64,000 nt of DNA from Sinorhizobium mexicanum (GCF_013488225.1 NZ_CP041240.1:1-64000), one strand, 5' to 3'. Positions 1 to 8,664 are shown, counted from the first letter of the stretch. Notes: generated from the sequence alone by a model not told the origin. Numbers and translations: made by a program.

Positions 1-910
1 TCGGGAAGGCTGTGGCCAACCCTGACAGCTGTCAGGGTCCTAGGTTTCGGTTTTTTTACGAAAAGATAGGTGCAGGGCGGGCCGCCCGGCTACGCATAGG
101 GGCCGCACACATCCACGCCTAGCACCGGATGCTCAGCCGAAGTCTGGGGAAATTTCTCCCGTTTCTGTCAGCGGTCTAGCACGGGACCGGATGAGAAGGA
201 TCGCCTGGCCGGAACAGGTGAACGAGATGTCTTGGAAGCCATCGCAAACGTAAGCCTCAGCGACGCATCCAACTGCATCCATAGGATTGGCTGAACGGAG
301 CCGACGATGTCCTTGAACCTCGTGAAAATGCGAAAATGACGGGAGGTGAGGCGAGAGGCTTCTGACTCTGGAGTGAACCTGTCGAGGCTGCGACCGAAAC
401 GTTGTCGCTATCGACAGAACACGAATCCGTCTCTCACGGAACTGCCTGAGTCCACATCCATTCGTTCACGATCAGTGGGTGCGATTAAAGAATCCGCAGA
501 CGGGGCCATAGCATGCCTATCGCCTTGGGCACATTTGACCGGAGAAAGATACTCGACCAGAGGAAGTCTTCCGGCCCTAATCACTCCACGTGACCGGGGT
601 CGGATCTTCGAGGCGCGGGCGTTTTAGACATACCTTGCGATTGGCGCAAGGCATGGGTTTGGCGTGTCAGCGCTTGCGATGAAAAATCTGCAGCCTGCAA
701 AAATCGCAACTGAACTTGAGGTGCACGATGTTGGACGGCCTTAAGGAGGTTGAGATCCCGCGATAAGTCGGCAAAAATATCGAGAAATAGGCAAGATATC
801 GTGAGCCGAAATATCTTGCTTACGAGCGGGAACTGCCCCAATTAGGCAGCGTCCCTACGTGGCCTCCGAATTGAGAGCCTGGAACCCTCTCCTTTTCGCG
901 GAGAACCAGA
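1..910. other. Non-coding or unrecognised stretch
   Basis: I see no convincing gene here. Open frames at 346-627 (+) and 581-841 (-) give compositionally odd proteins with no recognisable motif. The only distinct element is the 20-bp palindrome at 19-38, followed after about a dozen bases by a run of seven T. Confidence 0.5.
19..38. repeat. 20-bp perfect palindrome, copy 1
   Basis: The bases ACCCTGACAGCTGTCAGGGT are their own reverse complement. An identical copy lies at 911-930. As RNA it could form a 7-bp stem with an AGCT loop. A T run follows at about 51-57, so an operator, a terminator or a recombination site are all possible. Confidence 0.8.
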
Positions 911-930
911 ACCCTGACAGCTGTCAGGGT
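911..930. repeat. 20-bp perfect palindrome, copy 2
   Basis: Identical to the copy at 19-38 and followed directly by TTTT on the plus strand, which would suit a Rho-independent terminator. It sits where the C-terminal end of the resolvase remnant would be on the minus strand, so it may mark the edge of the mobile segment. Confidence 0.8.
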
Positions 931-1341
931 TTTGGACCGGCCCTCGAGCTCAGGATTGCCGGCAAGTCTTCCGCGGGCCTTGGCCTCCTTCATGCCGGAC
1001 TTGGTACGCTCCGCAATTAGCGCTCGACCACCGGCAAGGAAAACATCTCCTGCCGTGTCAATGTCTCGATGGGCCGCGCTGGGACTGAAATGCGCACCCG
1101 CGTCCGTGAGTTAATCGATGACCTCGAGGAGATGCTTGCCGAGCGCGCCACGTGGTCGAGCCGAACCACGACGAGCGTTTCGCCGCCGTCGACATCATGC
1201 AGCTTTGCGAGGGCAGGGCGGGCGCGGGAGGCGCCGCGGAGCCGTGCTCCGCGATGATCAGGTGCCAGCTGCAGGTCGTTACTCAATCTCCTGCGCTTTT
1301 GTCGCCTGGTCGTCGGCGGAGACGCGTGCATAACCGATCAT
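931..1341 (-). pseudogene. Decayed serine recombinase (resolvase) gene
   Basis: Read leftward from ATG 1339-1341, the frame starts MIGYARVSADDQATKAQEIE, the classic resolvase N-terminus with the catalytic Ser of RVS, then stops at 1279. The match continues in a second frame (GGETLVVVRLDHVARS, catalytic core) and in a third (HLLEVID, a TAA stop, then DIDTAGDVF and ALIAERTKSGMKEAKARGRL, the core end and E-helix). At least two frameshifts and one in-frame stop make it non-functional. It begins only 20 bases after the end of the decayed fic gene, so the two probably decayed together. Its C-terminal end merges with the palindrome at 911-930. It was probably once the resolvase of a Tn3-like element or plasmid. 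Confidence 0.8.
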
Positions 1342-1361
1342 CCGGCCACAAGGAACAGGTG

Positions 1362-2437
1362 TCATTGCGGGCGGTTCCCGGTGAGGAGCTCGAGTAGGGC
1401 GGGATTGATATAGAGATTCTCGCGGCCAGATTTCAGCATCAACCAGGGCCTTCAGGTAGACCGCCGCGGCTTGACGCTTTGCTATATCGGCCGCCACGAC
1501 GTCGGAGATGCGGCGATAGGGGTCTGACGAAAATCACCTCCGCCAGCTCGCGTGAATAGATCTTGGGCAAATCGCGACGCATCCTTGCGCCCGTCTGATC
1601 GAGGAGATCGCGGATCGCGTGGATCTTCCTGTTTGACCACTCCGCGGTTTCGCGTATGCCCGCGAGCATGTAGAGAATCCAGTCCTCCCAGGCGCCTTCG
1701 CTAGTCCCCCGCTGGAGTCGGTCGTAATAGGCTCGTTTGTTGCCGATGATATAGCGGCTGAGAAACAGCACGGGAATGTCGAGTAGACCCTTGTCGACGA
1801 GATAAAGGAGATTGAGAACGCGTCCCGTTCGGCCATTGCCATCGGTGAAGGGGTGAATGGCATCAAACTGGTAGTGCATGACTGCGAGGCGGATCATTGG
1901 ATCGATGTCTTCGGCCTCGTGGATATAACGCTCCCAGTTCGCAAGCTTATCCCGTAAGAGGTCGCGACCCTCGGGAGGCGTGTAGATGACCTCCCCCGTG
2001 GCTTCATTGTATAGCGCGGTTCCCGGCGTGGCGCGTATGTCGAGTTCAATGCCCTTGATCGTCCGGCAGAGTTCGATTGCCATTGCTGTCGAGACTGGCC
2101 GCTCTTGAAGCAACTGGAAGCCTTGATGCAGCGCGGTCCGCTAGCGCAGAGCCTCCTTCGTCGCGGCTTCGGGCGGGTTTGCCGCATCGCCGGCAAAGCG
2201 AAACATGCGGTCCGTCGTCGTAACGATGTTTTCGATCTCTGAGCTCGCTTGTGCTTCAAGCAAAGGGATGGAATTGATTAGCACAGACTGGTTTGGAATG
2301 AGTTCTCCGGATACCTTGAGCTCTGCCAGAGCAGCGCGCGCGGTGATGCAGGCCTTGAGGACGGCCTTCGTCTCAATGTCTTCGCTCGGCGGCAATGTTG
2401 GCAGATCGTTGTAGGGGCGGTCGGGCCGGAACGCCAT
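1362..2437 (-). pseudogene. fic: Decayed Fic-family AMP-transferase gene
   Basis: Fic proteins transfer AMP from ATP to target proteins. The N-terminal part (2437-2141) has the inhibitory-helix motif SSEIEN, of the (S/T)xxxE(G/N) type. The catalytic motif HPFTDGNGRTGR lies at about 1809-1844. Three lesions are visible. An in-frame TAG near 2140 interrupts EALR / RTALHQ, and both sides stay in the same frame, so it was probably a Tyr codon. A one-base insertion in the GGGG run at 1519-1522 shifts the frame after EVIFVRP, and homology resumes as YRRISDVVAADIAKRQ. A second shift near 1430 is needed to reach the typical end LYINPALLELLTG and the stop at 1362-1364. The gene would have encoded about 355 residues. 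All key motifs remain readable, so inactivation looks recent. Confidence 0.85.
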
Positions 2438-2473
2438 GCTAAAACTTCCATTGTTCCGGCTGACTTATCTTCG

Positions 2474-2539
2474 GATATGTCGTTGGGGACGACATATCGT
2501 ACTAAACGTGTCGATAGAATCGCAATTTCTCGACATATC
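2474..2539. promoter_or_regulatory. Three CGACATATC-type sites upstream of fic
   Basis: GATATGTCGT (2474-2483) and ACGACATATC (2489-2498) form a perfect 10-bp inverted repeat around a 5-base spacer. A third copy of CGACATATC lies at 2531-2539. The group is 37-102 bases before the fic start, in the place of an operator. The regulator is unknown. Confidence 0.45.
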
Positions 2540-2922
2540 CTGCTGCTGCAATGTACAAGATCGCCAGACGAAACCTATCGTTTGTGAACGTTTCTGGTGG
2601 AGTACCCGCGCTCGGACTGGAGCCTCCAAACTCGACAACCCAGGACTCGCCGCGCGGACGGTTGGTGACGCGCACCGGGAGCCGGATCGCCGATTTGAGA
2701 CCATGGCGAATGCGCCGACAAGTCAGCGCCATTGTGGCGATTACTTCCCGATTTCAATTGAAGCCCTAAGCTGAAAATTTAACGTCCGACTTTGACTTAA
2801 TGGCTTCACGTCGAGCAGGGGAGGGGGAGGATAACGTTCGATATCGTTGCGGTGGGTGGAAGCGTGTTGGAAGAATGCGCGCATGGTTATAAAACCGGCT
2901 TGCTACAACGATAGGATTCGGG
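2540..2922. other. No gene recognised
   Basis: Several short frames overlap here on both strands, but none shows a family motif or a good ribosome binding site. It is probably intergenic between the fic operator and the DUF6283 gene. Confidence 0.5.
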
Positions 2923-3282
2923 ATGAGCTGGAAGCTGCGGCGGGTTAGGCAGTGTGCCAAGTGCCCTTGGAAGGTGTCGACGAACCCTCATGATATTCCA
3001 GATGGCTATAGCGAGGAACTGCATCAGGCTCTTGTCCGCACCATCGCCGAGCCGGGATCGCTAGACGGCAGAGGTCAAGTCATGGCTTGCCATGAGCATC
3101 CCCCAGGGGAGGAAGCCCACTGTGTCGGCTGGCTCATGAATCAGATCGGGCCTGGCAACAACATCCCTTTGCGTCTTCACGTGATGTCTTGCGAGAATAT
3201 TGATGCGGTTATCCTGGAAGGTCCGCAGCACAAACGGTTTGAAGATACGCTGCCAAAAGGCAATGACGTGGCAGTTGGGTAG
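2923..3282 (+). CDS. DUF6283-type small cysteine-rich protein
   Basis: A 119-residue protein with the DUF6283 pattern: an N-terminal CAKCPW pair (about residues 12-17), then ACHEHP (about 50-55), HCVGWL (about 67-72) and a GPGNN-x-PLRLH segment. The spaced Cys/His residues suggest a metal-binding site, inferred from the pattern. The family is common in phages and mobile elements and has no established function. No signal peptide or membrane segment is visible. It lies alone, pointing toward the integrase gene on the other strand. The ATG follows an AT-rich stretch without a strong ribosome binding site. Confidence 0.7.
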   Translation: MSWKLRRVRQCAKCPWKVSTNPHDIPDGYSEELHQALVRTIAEPGSLDGRGQVMACHEHPPGEEAHCVGWLMNQIGPGNNIPLRLHVMSCENIDAVILEGPQHKRFEDTLPKGNDVAVG

Positions 3283-3355
3283 GTGTCACCGCCTGCGATC
3301 GCCGAAAGGCTGGATCGGCGGACGCAGCACCTTGGCACAGCTCTGATTGTTGGTA

Positions 3356-4510
3356 TTAAAGTCCCGAGGCCTTGGTGAGGTTGATCCGGAAGCGGTCGCG
3401 CCGCCGCTGATACTTGCGGGTCATTTCCGCACTGGCATGACCGAGCTGTTTTTGGACATAACGCTCGTCGACCTCGGCCGAGGAGGCCAGTCCGGCGCGC
3501 AGCGAATGGCCCGAGAATTTTTCGGCTCGCTCACCCTCGCTGAGGTCGCCACGAATGCCGGCGGCCAATGCCGCCTTCTTGACGAGCCGCGCGACCTCGC
3601 GGTCATTCAATCGATCCGGTCCAACATCCCTCCCTTGGTCGCGGACGCGGCGGAAGAGGGGACCCTTTGCAACCCGGGCGAACTTGATCCAGGTCTCGAC
3701 GGCGACGACCGGGCAGGTCGCATCCGACGAGCCCCGGCCGATTTCGACCTCGCGCCAGCCGGTCTTGCCGCGCAGGGTGACGAGCAGGCCCTTGTCGAGG
3801 ATCTCGATCCAGCCACGGCCGTCTTCGGTCTGGTCGCGGTCGCAATCCAGCCCGACGATCTCCGAGCGGCGCAGGCCGCCGGCAAAACCGACGAGCAGCA
3901 TGGCGCGGTCGCGCAAGCCTCGCAACGTGCCGCGATCGAGCGTTTCGAGCATGGCAATCAGGTGCTCGGGCAGCACCGCTTCCTTTTGCCGGGGAGGGGC
4001 GGCATGGGTGTTGCGGATGCCGGCCAAAACGGTGGCGATGTGGCGATCCTTGCGGTCGAGCGGCGTGCCGCGCTGAACATAGTTCCAGGTGATCGCGGAG
4101 AGGCGCCGTTCGATCGTCATCACTGAATGGGGCTTACGGTCGGCCGTTGCGGCCCCTGACGCGCAGGCGGTGATGTAGAGGCCGACGGTCTGCGGATCGG
4201 GCGGCATATGGGCGAGACCCTGACGCCGGCACCAGCCGGTGAAATGCTTCCAGTCGGAGGCATAGGCCTTGCGGGTGTTGGCGGAGCTGGCGGCCTCGAC
4301 ATAACCGCGGGCCCGATCGGCGAGGCGCTCGAGGTGCGCCGGCAGGGCGGTGGTCGCGTCCGGAAGAGGGGAGGGGAGTGCAGCGCCCATCGGGCTCGTG
4401 TCGGCCGACGGCTGCACCGCGGAAACATCATCGCCGGCGGCCGTGCTGTCAGACGGAGCTGAGCTCTTCTCGACGTGATTTTCGCTGTTCTGCTCGATGA
4501 TTTGGGCCAT
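3356..4510 (-). CDS. Tyrosine recombinase / site-specific integrase
   Basis: A 384-residue phage-integrase-family recombinase that breaks and rejoins DNA through a phosphotyrosine intermediate. An N-terminal tail of about 55 residues precedes a core-binding (SAM-like) domain (about 60-165). The catalytic domain carries the full set: Arg214 in GLRRSE, Lys249 in RGKTGW, His335 and Arg338 in HSLR, His358 in QLGH, and nucleophile Tyr367 in TRKYQRR. Every key residue is present, so it should be active. It is divergent from the DUF1403-ScpB pair and shares its promoter region, a layout seen on rhizobial plasmids. It may serve replicon dimer resolution or island mobility; the sequence does not decide which. 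The long plus-strand frame opposite (3347-4126) is its mirror. Confidence 0.93.
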   Translation of the reverse strand: MAQIIEQNSENHVEKSSAPSDSTAAGDDVSAVQPSADTSPMGAALPSPLPDATTALPAHLERLADRARGYVEAASSANTRKAYASDWKHFTGWCRRQGLAHMPPDPQTVGLYITACASGAATADRKPHSVMTIERRLSAITWNYVQRGTPLDRKDRHIATVLAGIRNTHAAPPRQKEAVLPEHLIAMLETLDRGTLRGLRDRAMLLVGFAGGLRRSEIVGLDCDRDQTEDGRGWIEILDKGLLVTLRGKTGWREVEIGRGSSDATCPVVAVETWIKFARVAKGPLFRRVRDQGRDVGPDRLNDREVARLVKKAALAAGIRGDLSEGERAEKFSGHSLRAGLASSAEVDERYVQKQLGHASAEMTRKYQRRRDRFRINLTKASGL

Positions 4511-4511
4511 T

Positions 4512-4565
4512 TCTTATATAAAGAGCATAACGTCCGATAATGCAACATTATCAGTCATTATAAGA
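4512..4565. promoter_or_regulatory. Divergent integrase / DUF1403 promoter region with nested inverted repeats
   Basis: GATAATG (4536-4542) and CATTATC (4546-4552) form a perfect 7-bp inverted repeat. TCTTATA (4512-4518) and TATAAGA (4559-4565) form an outer one. The AT-rich segment lies just upstream of the integrase start and before DUF1403. A GCACAC...GTGTGC repeat at 4611-4630 sits directly before the DUF1403 start. These are likely operator and promoter sequences, with no factor assigned. Confidence 0.45.
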
Positions 4566-4635
4566 GGAAGACAAGTCGTGCGGTTTTATATCATATTAAT
4601 AGCCTGAACTGCACACTCGGTGTAGTGTGCTCGCC

Positions 4636-5589
4636 ATGGATTCGCGCGCCCTCTCTCCTTCTAAGTCTGCAGTGACCCTGCCGCAGATCCCCGGCTGGGC
4701 CCTACCGCGTGGCCGCGAGCCGGACGAAGCGGCTGCCGCCTTCGCCGCCGGCATCGCCTTGAAATCCCTCGACGATCTCGTCCGCTCCGAGCCCGGCTGG
4801 GCCGGCTGTTGGCGCGCCCGGCAGGCGCTGAAATGCGCCGCGGCCGCCGTTCGGCTGATGGGCCGCAACGAGCACGAAACGGCACTACGCGACGCCGTTC
4901 TGTTGACGGCGCCTGGCGACGATCCTGGACCCGCGGGAAAGGTGTTTCTGGCCTACAAAAGGCTCGCCACTCGCAAACCCGGCTTTTCCTCGAAGGCCGT
5001 CGCCGAGTTCGCCGATTTTCTTGGTCTGGTCTGGGACGACCGGCTGGCGGCGGCCGTCGACCATGCCGACGGCACATTGCAGTTTGGCCGGCCGGCGCCG
5101 TTTGCCGCGGCGGAATTGGTGACAGCGATCCTTGTCGCGCGGCCCGACGCGGAGGCGCTGGCGTGGGCGCTGGCCGACATGCTGATCGCGTCGATGCTGA
5201 AATGGCCGTTTCCTGTGCCGCTGCTGATGGCAGAGCGCTACGGCCCTGCCTTCCGGATGCTCGGAGGCAGGGGCCGTGTTCGCCCGGGCGACACCGCCTT
5301 TGCCTGCGCCGTCTGTCTTGCCTTGGTCGAGGGGGCAAGCGCGGTCCTGCGCGCCGCTGGCGAAATCGGGCGCCGCGCTGAGCAGCTTTCGGCCGTGGCG
5401 CCAAAGGTGCGGACTAAGGGCGCCGGCACGGTCATTGAAAAACTGCTCGAGGAGGACGCCGTATCGGCGTCGGCGCCCGGCAGCCATCTGTCTCGCTGGG
5501 CGGCGACCCGGCTGTTCGAGCGGCTGGAAAGTTTCGGGGCCGTGCGCGAGCTGTCCGGCCGCTCGTCGTTCCGGGTTTACGGGTTGTGA
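4636..5589 (+). CDS. DUF1403 family protein
   Basis: An approximately 317-residue protein of the DUF1403 family, found mainly on rhizobial plasmids next to a plasmid-type scpB. It begins with an ALPRG-like segment (residues about 21-26) and is mostly helical and Ala/Leu/Arg-rich, without signal peptide or membrane segments. The C-terminal stretch after about 265 ([20 protein letters not shown]) looks like a winged-helix end. I use ATG 4636; an in-frame GTG at 4627 is also possible. Its stop overlaps the ScpB start, so the two are translationally coupled. A role in replicon segregation or conformation together with ScpB is inferred from this pairing only. Confidence 0.85.
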   Translation: MDSRALSPSKSAVTLPQIPGWALPRGREPDEAAAAFAAGIALKSLDDLVRSEPGWAGCWRARQALKCAAAAVRLMGRNEHETALRDAVLLTAPGDDPGPAGKVFLAYKRLATRKPGFSSKAVAEFADFLGLVWDDRLAAAVDHADGTLQFGRPAPFAAAELVTAILVARPDAEALAWALADMLIASMLKWPFPVPLLMAERYGPAFRMLGGRGRVRPGDTAFACAVCLALVEGASAVLRAAGEIGRRAEQLSAVAPKVRTKGAGTVIEKLLEEDAVSASAPGSHLSRWAATRLFERLESFGAVRELSGRSSFRVYGL

Positions 5590-6278
5590 GGATGGCCGGA
5601 CCCAGCGCAACCAGGACACATCGTGGAAGCAAATTGAGGTCGGAGGATGAAATCCTCTACGACCGCGAGCTGGAGGACATGCCGCCGGAGCTGCGTTGGC
5701 GCGAATGGATGCTGCGGGTTGAGGCGGTCATTTTTGCTTCGGTCGAGCCGGTCGCGCGGGAAACGCTGGCGCGGGTGGTTGGAAAAGATTGCAGCATTGA
5801 CCTGCTGATCGATGATCTCCGGGAAGAACTGCGCGATCGGCCCTACGAGCTCGTGTCCGTCGCCGACGGCTGGCAGCATCGGACGCGGGTGCGGTTTGCC
5901 GACACCATCCGCGCCTCGTCGGCGCCGACTCGCTCGTCGGCGGCGGCGCTATCAGAGTTCGAGGCGATGGTGCTGATGGCGGTGGGGTATTTCCAGCCGG
6001 TGACGAGAAGCGACCTATCGAAGGTCTTCGGCAAGGAGGTCAGCCGCGACACGATTGCGGCGCTCCGCAGCGCCGGCTTCCTCGCCTCCGGCCCGCGCAG
6101 CCCGACACCCGGCGCGCCCTATACCTATGTGACGACCAAGCACTTCCTCTCCGCCTTCGGCATGGAGACCCTGCGCGATCTGCCGGACATCGAGGCGCTC
6201 GAGGATGCCGGGCTGCTCAGTCGGCAGGCTGTTCAGTATGAGCCGCTTTCGGCCGAGGGGGAGAGCGAGGAGGAATAA
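5586..6278 (+). CDS. scpB: SMC-Scp complex subunit ScpB, plasmid type
   Basis: A 230-residue ScpB-like protein. Chromosomal ScpB forms winged-helix dimers that bind the kleisin ScpA in the SMC condensin. The core (about residues 35-205) shows the typical beginning [19 protein letters not shown] and the second winged helix around [15 protein letters not shown] and [22 protein letters not shown]. The tail is acidic (EGESEEE). The GTG start overlaps the DUF1403 stop; ATG 5592 is an alternative. No scpA or smc lies nearby, so it must use the chromosomal partners or act with DUF1403. It converges with a truncated PIN gene whose remaining part starts only about 12 bases after its stop. Confidence 0.88.
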   Translation: MRMAGPSATRTHRGSKLRSEDEILYDRELEDMPPELRWREWMLRVEAVIFASVEPVARETLARVVGKDCSIDLLIDDLREELRDRPYELVSVADGWQHRTRVRFADTIRASSAPTRSSAAALSEFEAMVLMAVGYFQPVTRSDLSKVFGKEVSRDTIAALRSAGFLASGPRSPTPGAPYTYVTTKHFLSAFGMETLRDLPDIEALEDAGLLSRQAVQYEPLSAEGESEEE

Positions 6279-6289
6279 GGTTGCGGCGG

Positions 6290-6380
6290 CGCCGAAGGCG
6301 CCCTGGATCAGGACGTTGCGCAGGTGGAAGCGATAGAGGACGCAGGCACCATAGACCGCGACGGGCGGTTTAGAGGCCAT
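6290..6380 (-). pseudogene. Truncated PIN-domain toxin gene (5' end only)
   Basis: Only the first 30 or so codons remain: MASKPPVAVYGACVLYRFHL continues for about ten more residues that still match VapC-like PIN ribonucleases. The usual catalytic Asp of the VYDACVLY motif is Gly here. After about 6290 the frame runs antisense through scpB and no longer resembles the family. The ATG overlaps the end of the antitoxin-like gene by 11 bases, as is typical of toxin-antitoxin pairs. It was lost by deletion at the scpB junction. Confidence 0.7.
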
Positions 6381-6818
6381 GGGTATCGATCAGGCCCTCT
6401 GTGTCCTCGGTAAGCGCTTCCATCGCGGCCTGACGGGCATCGAGCCTGGATTTCAGGGCGAGCACGTCCTTCAGCAGGGCGCGGCGGCGTTTGCCGACAT
6501 AGCGGAATGGCAGATCACCCCGGTCCATGCGCAGCACGACGAGCGGACGCGAGATGCCGAGAATGGCCGACGCTTCGGTCGGGCGCTCAGTTCCTGGTCT
6601 TCGGCCAGCACGGCGACGCGCTCGCCGCGCAACACATGGGCCAGGAGGGCTTCAACCGCGGCGGCGGCCGAAGGTGGTATCGACAGCCTCTGTTCCCGGC
6701 CGCCCTCATGATGGATATGAATTTCCAGCTTGTCGCCCGGGGCCAGCTTCGGCAAAGGCGAGGCTGTCTTATGGTCGCGATCCGACAATCCGGCGAAATG
6801 AACGATCTGGCTGGCCAT
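6370..6818 (-). pseudogene. Frameshifted excisionase-like (HTH) antitoxin gene
   Basis: The first 75 residues (MASQIVHFAG... to AVLAEDQELS) match the N-terminus of PIN-associated antitoxins with an excisionase-like helix-turn-helix. Near 6594 the frame must shift to recover EASAILGISRPLVVLRMDRG (the HTH), then DLPFRYVGKRRRALLKDVLA and the natural end DTEGLIDTHGL, stop at 6370-6372. With the following PIN remnant it forms a dead toxin-antitoxin module. Loss of the toxin may have relieved selection on the antitoxin. Confidence 0.75.
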
Positions 6819-7000
6819 GGCGATGTTTCTTCAATCGGCAATATGGAGCGCATGCCCCGTAGCTGCAATAACTGAAACCTTAATGAGTTGATGAACTGAT
6901 GGCGTCGGGGGGGGCGATGCGGGTCGCCAGATCGCCGCCGCCGCTTTGACGTCAGGCAATTTCCCAAACCTGGGTGAGGATCGCCGCTTCGTAGCGGTTT

Positions 7001-7831
7001 TCAATTGAAGGCAGCTTGAAATTGCGTTGCTATCAAAGAAACATGTGCTTCGAGTGGCGGCCGGAGCTCGAAGGCGCGGACTTCGCGGGAGAAGTCGAAC
7101 AGTCGCACCAGGCTCCATTCATGTCGCCGGGCGTCTGCGACGTCCAGCTCGTTTCTCGAGATGTAGAAGGGCGTGCGCTCCCACCCATTCGTCGTCTTCA
7201 CTTCGATGAGACGTGGCGACCCATTCGGCGCGAAACTGGCAATATCATAACCAGCGCCGTCACCGTCTTCCTGAGATACCCAACGGACCTTCGCTGCTAG
7301 ATCCCTTCGACCTGAGGCTTGAAGATGTGCGCGTTCATGATGGAAAACACGCTCTTCGCCGGCTTTTCCAAGGGAACGGTTTCTCTCATCCCTTCCCGCC
7401 ACATCAAATCTGCGAGCGATTGCCTCAAGTTGTGACAGTTCGGCGGGAGGAGGAGCGTTCTTAATAGTCGGCGGCACGCCGAAGAACAGGGATGGCGCAC
7501 CAGCAAAGCCCTGGGTAACTTCGGTTGCACTTGACGCCTCAAATGACGGGTTCTTTGCGAGCCACCTCGAAACGGCCTCCGCCAATGACATCTGCAACTT
7601 GAAGCGAGGTTGATAGCCGTTAATATACGGTAGCCCAAAGCCGACCAAGGCGGCCGAAATATTGCAGTTCTTGAACTCGATCGAGCTTTTGGATCGGCCA
7701 AGGGACTGCTGAAGGTTCCTGTTGTTCATCGCTTTATTATAGGCGCGACCAGCCAGATCATCCTTCAGCATTTGGAAATAGACGGCGACGATCGCGTCGT
7801 TTTCCTGATCGGACCAGCTTTCAGCGTTCAT
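7001..7831 (-). CDS. DUF3883 (nuclease-fold) protein
   Basis: A 276-residue soluble protein. Residues about 150-265 match DUF3883: GKAGEE (155-160), a central GYDI (194-197) and a strand ending IEVKTT (209-214). The spacing of E159-x-D196-x-E210-x-K212 is that of a PD-(D/E)XK-type nuclease site, and DUF3883 is widely thought to be such a fold. The N-terminal half (1-130) is unfamiliar but contains a GRSKSSIEFKNCNISAAL segment that recurs in restriction-like proteins. It lies alone between the dead antitoxin/PIN pair and a live toxin-antitoxin pair. A role as a solitary restriction or defence nuclease is plausible but not shown. Confidence 0.75.
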   Translation of the reverse strand: MNAESWSDQENDAIVAVYFQMLKDDLAGRAYNKAMNNRNLQQSLGRSKSSIEFKNCNISAALVGFGLPYINGYQPRFKLQMSLAEAVSRWLAKNPSFEASSATEVTQGFAGAPSLFFGVPPTIKNAPPPAELSQLEAIARRFDVAGRDERNRSLGKAGEERVFHHERAHLQASGRRDLAAKVRWVSQEDGDGAGYDIASFAPNGSPRLIEVKTTNGWERTPFYISRNELDVADARRHEWSLVRLFDFSREVRAFELRPPLEAHVSLIATQFQAAFN

Positions 7832-7941
7832 GCCGCCAGGCTATGCCGGCCAGGGTGCTTTGTCATCAGAATACCCGGCAATGCGAATCCGTCGGCAGGT
7901 ATACGTCTGTTCAAACCTTTACGCACGGAGCTGAGATCCCG

Positions 7942-8265
7942 TTATGCAAGCATCTGCAGCCCGTGCTTCTGTACGAGCGACAGGAGCTTGAGCGCCGGCC
8001 CGCTCGGCCGCTTGGCGCCAGTTTCCCACTTCTGGACCGTCGACTGGCTCGTGTTGAGATAACGGGCAAAGACCGGCTGGCTGACATGGTTGTCCTCGCG
8101 CAGCGCCTTGATCTCACCGGGCGTTAGTTCCCGCGGGATCACAAGGCAATCCTCATCGAAGGTCCGCATCGTTTCCTTGTCGATGGTCCCAGCCGCAAAC
8201 ATGCCTTCGATTGCACTATGAATCGCCTCGAGGGCATCGCTCTTGAACTTGCGTTTAGTCGCCAT
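7942..8265 (-). CDS. Xre-type antitoxin / transcriptional regulator
   Basis: A 107-residue HTH protein (HigA/NadS type). The helix-turn-helix lies at about residues 50-100: LTPGEIKALREDNHVSQPVF, then ARYLNTSQSTVQKWETGAKRP, followed by SGPALKLLSLVQKHGL. Its start overlaps the end of the toxin gene by 11 bases, and toxin precedes antitoxin, the order typical of higBA-like pairs. It should neutralise the RelE-like toxin and repress the operon, probably through the palindrome at 8624-8638. Confidence 0.9.
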   Translation of the reverse strand: MATKRKFKSDALEAIHSAIEGMFAAGTIDKETMRTFDEDCLVIPRELTPGEIKALREDNHVSQPVFARYLNTSQSTVQKWETGAKRPSGPALKLLSLVQKHGLQMLA

Positions 8266-8602
8266 GGTTTATCTCCAACAGTGCGCCGGTCTCGATTTCC
8301 GCTTCGAGGTCGGCTTTCGTCTTGCGACGGTAGAGATCGGCGAGCTTCCGGAATGACAGAAGCTCGTCGTCATCGATGTTCGCCCGATCCTTCTTGGCGA
8401 AGAGATAGGCGAACACCCAGAACTCTCCGGCCTTTGCCAGAACGATTGAACGATGCATGTTGTCGTTGAGCCGCTTCTTGAAGACGCCACCGCCGAGATC
8501 GTCGGCCTGTCCAAGAACAACCTGACGGATTGCCTTCGACAACGCCTTGTCGGAGATTCGCGCTTTCTTCGCTGCCTTGGCGAACCACGCTGTTTTGAAC
8601 AC
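8255..8602 (-). CDS. RelE-family toxin
   Basis: A RelE/HigB-like toxin of the FKTAWFAKAAKKARISD type. These act as ribosome-dependent mRNA endonucleases or growth inhibitors. The conserved middle (QADDLGGGVFKKRL, then RSIVLAKAGEFWVFAYLFAK and KKDRANI) and the C-terminal FRKLADLYRR are present. I prefer the GTG at 8600-8602 (115 residues). An upstream ATG at 8627-8629 is in frame, but it lies inside a perfect operator-like palindrome and adds nine residues unlike the family. It forms an operon with the HTH antitoxin downstream and looks intact. Confidence 0.88.
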   Translation of the reverse strand: MFKTAWFAKAAKKARISDKALSKAIRQVVLGQADDLGGGVFKKRLNDNMHRSIVLAKAGEFWVFAYLFAKKDRANIDDDELLSFRKLADLYRRKTKADLEAEIETGALLEINHGD

Positions 8603-8623
8603 TCGTTCTGACGTCGGCTTATA

Positions 8624-8638
8624 TAGCACTAAGTGCTA
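8624..8638. promoter_or_regulatory. Palindromic operator of the toxin-antitoxin operon
   Basis: TAGCACTAAGTGCTA is a 15-base palindrome around a single central base, with TATATAAGC-like AT-rich sequence on the minus strand just downstream. It lies 22 bases before the preferred toxin start, a position suited to autorepression by the antitoxin. Confidence 0.6.
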
Positions 8639-8664
8639 CATCCATCAAGGTTTGAAAGGGAGAG

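Noticed and set aside
3347..4126. Long plus-strand open frame over the integrase
   Set aside because: It is the mirror of a gene with a complete catalytic motif set and shows no motif of its own.
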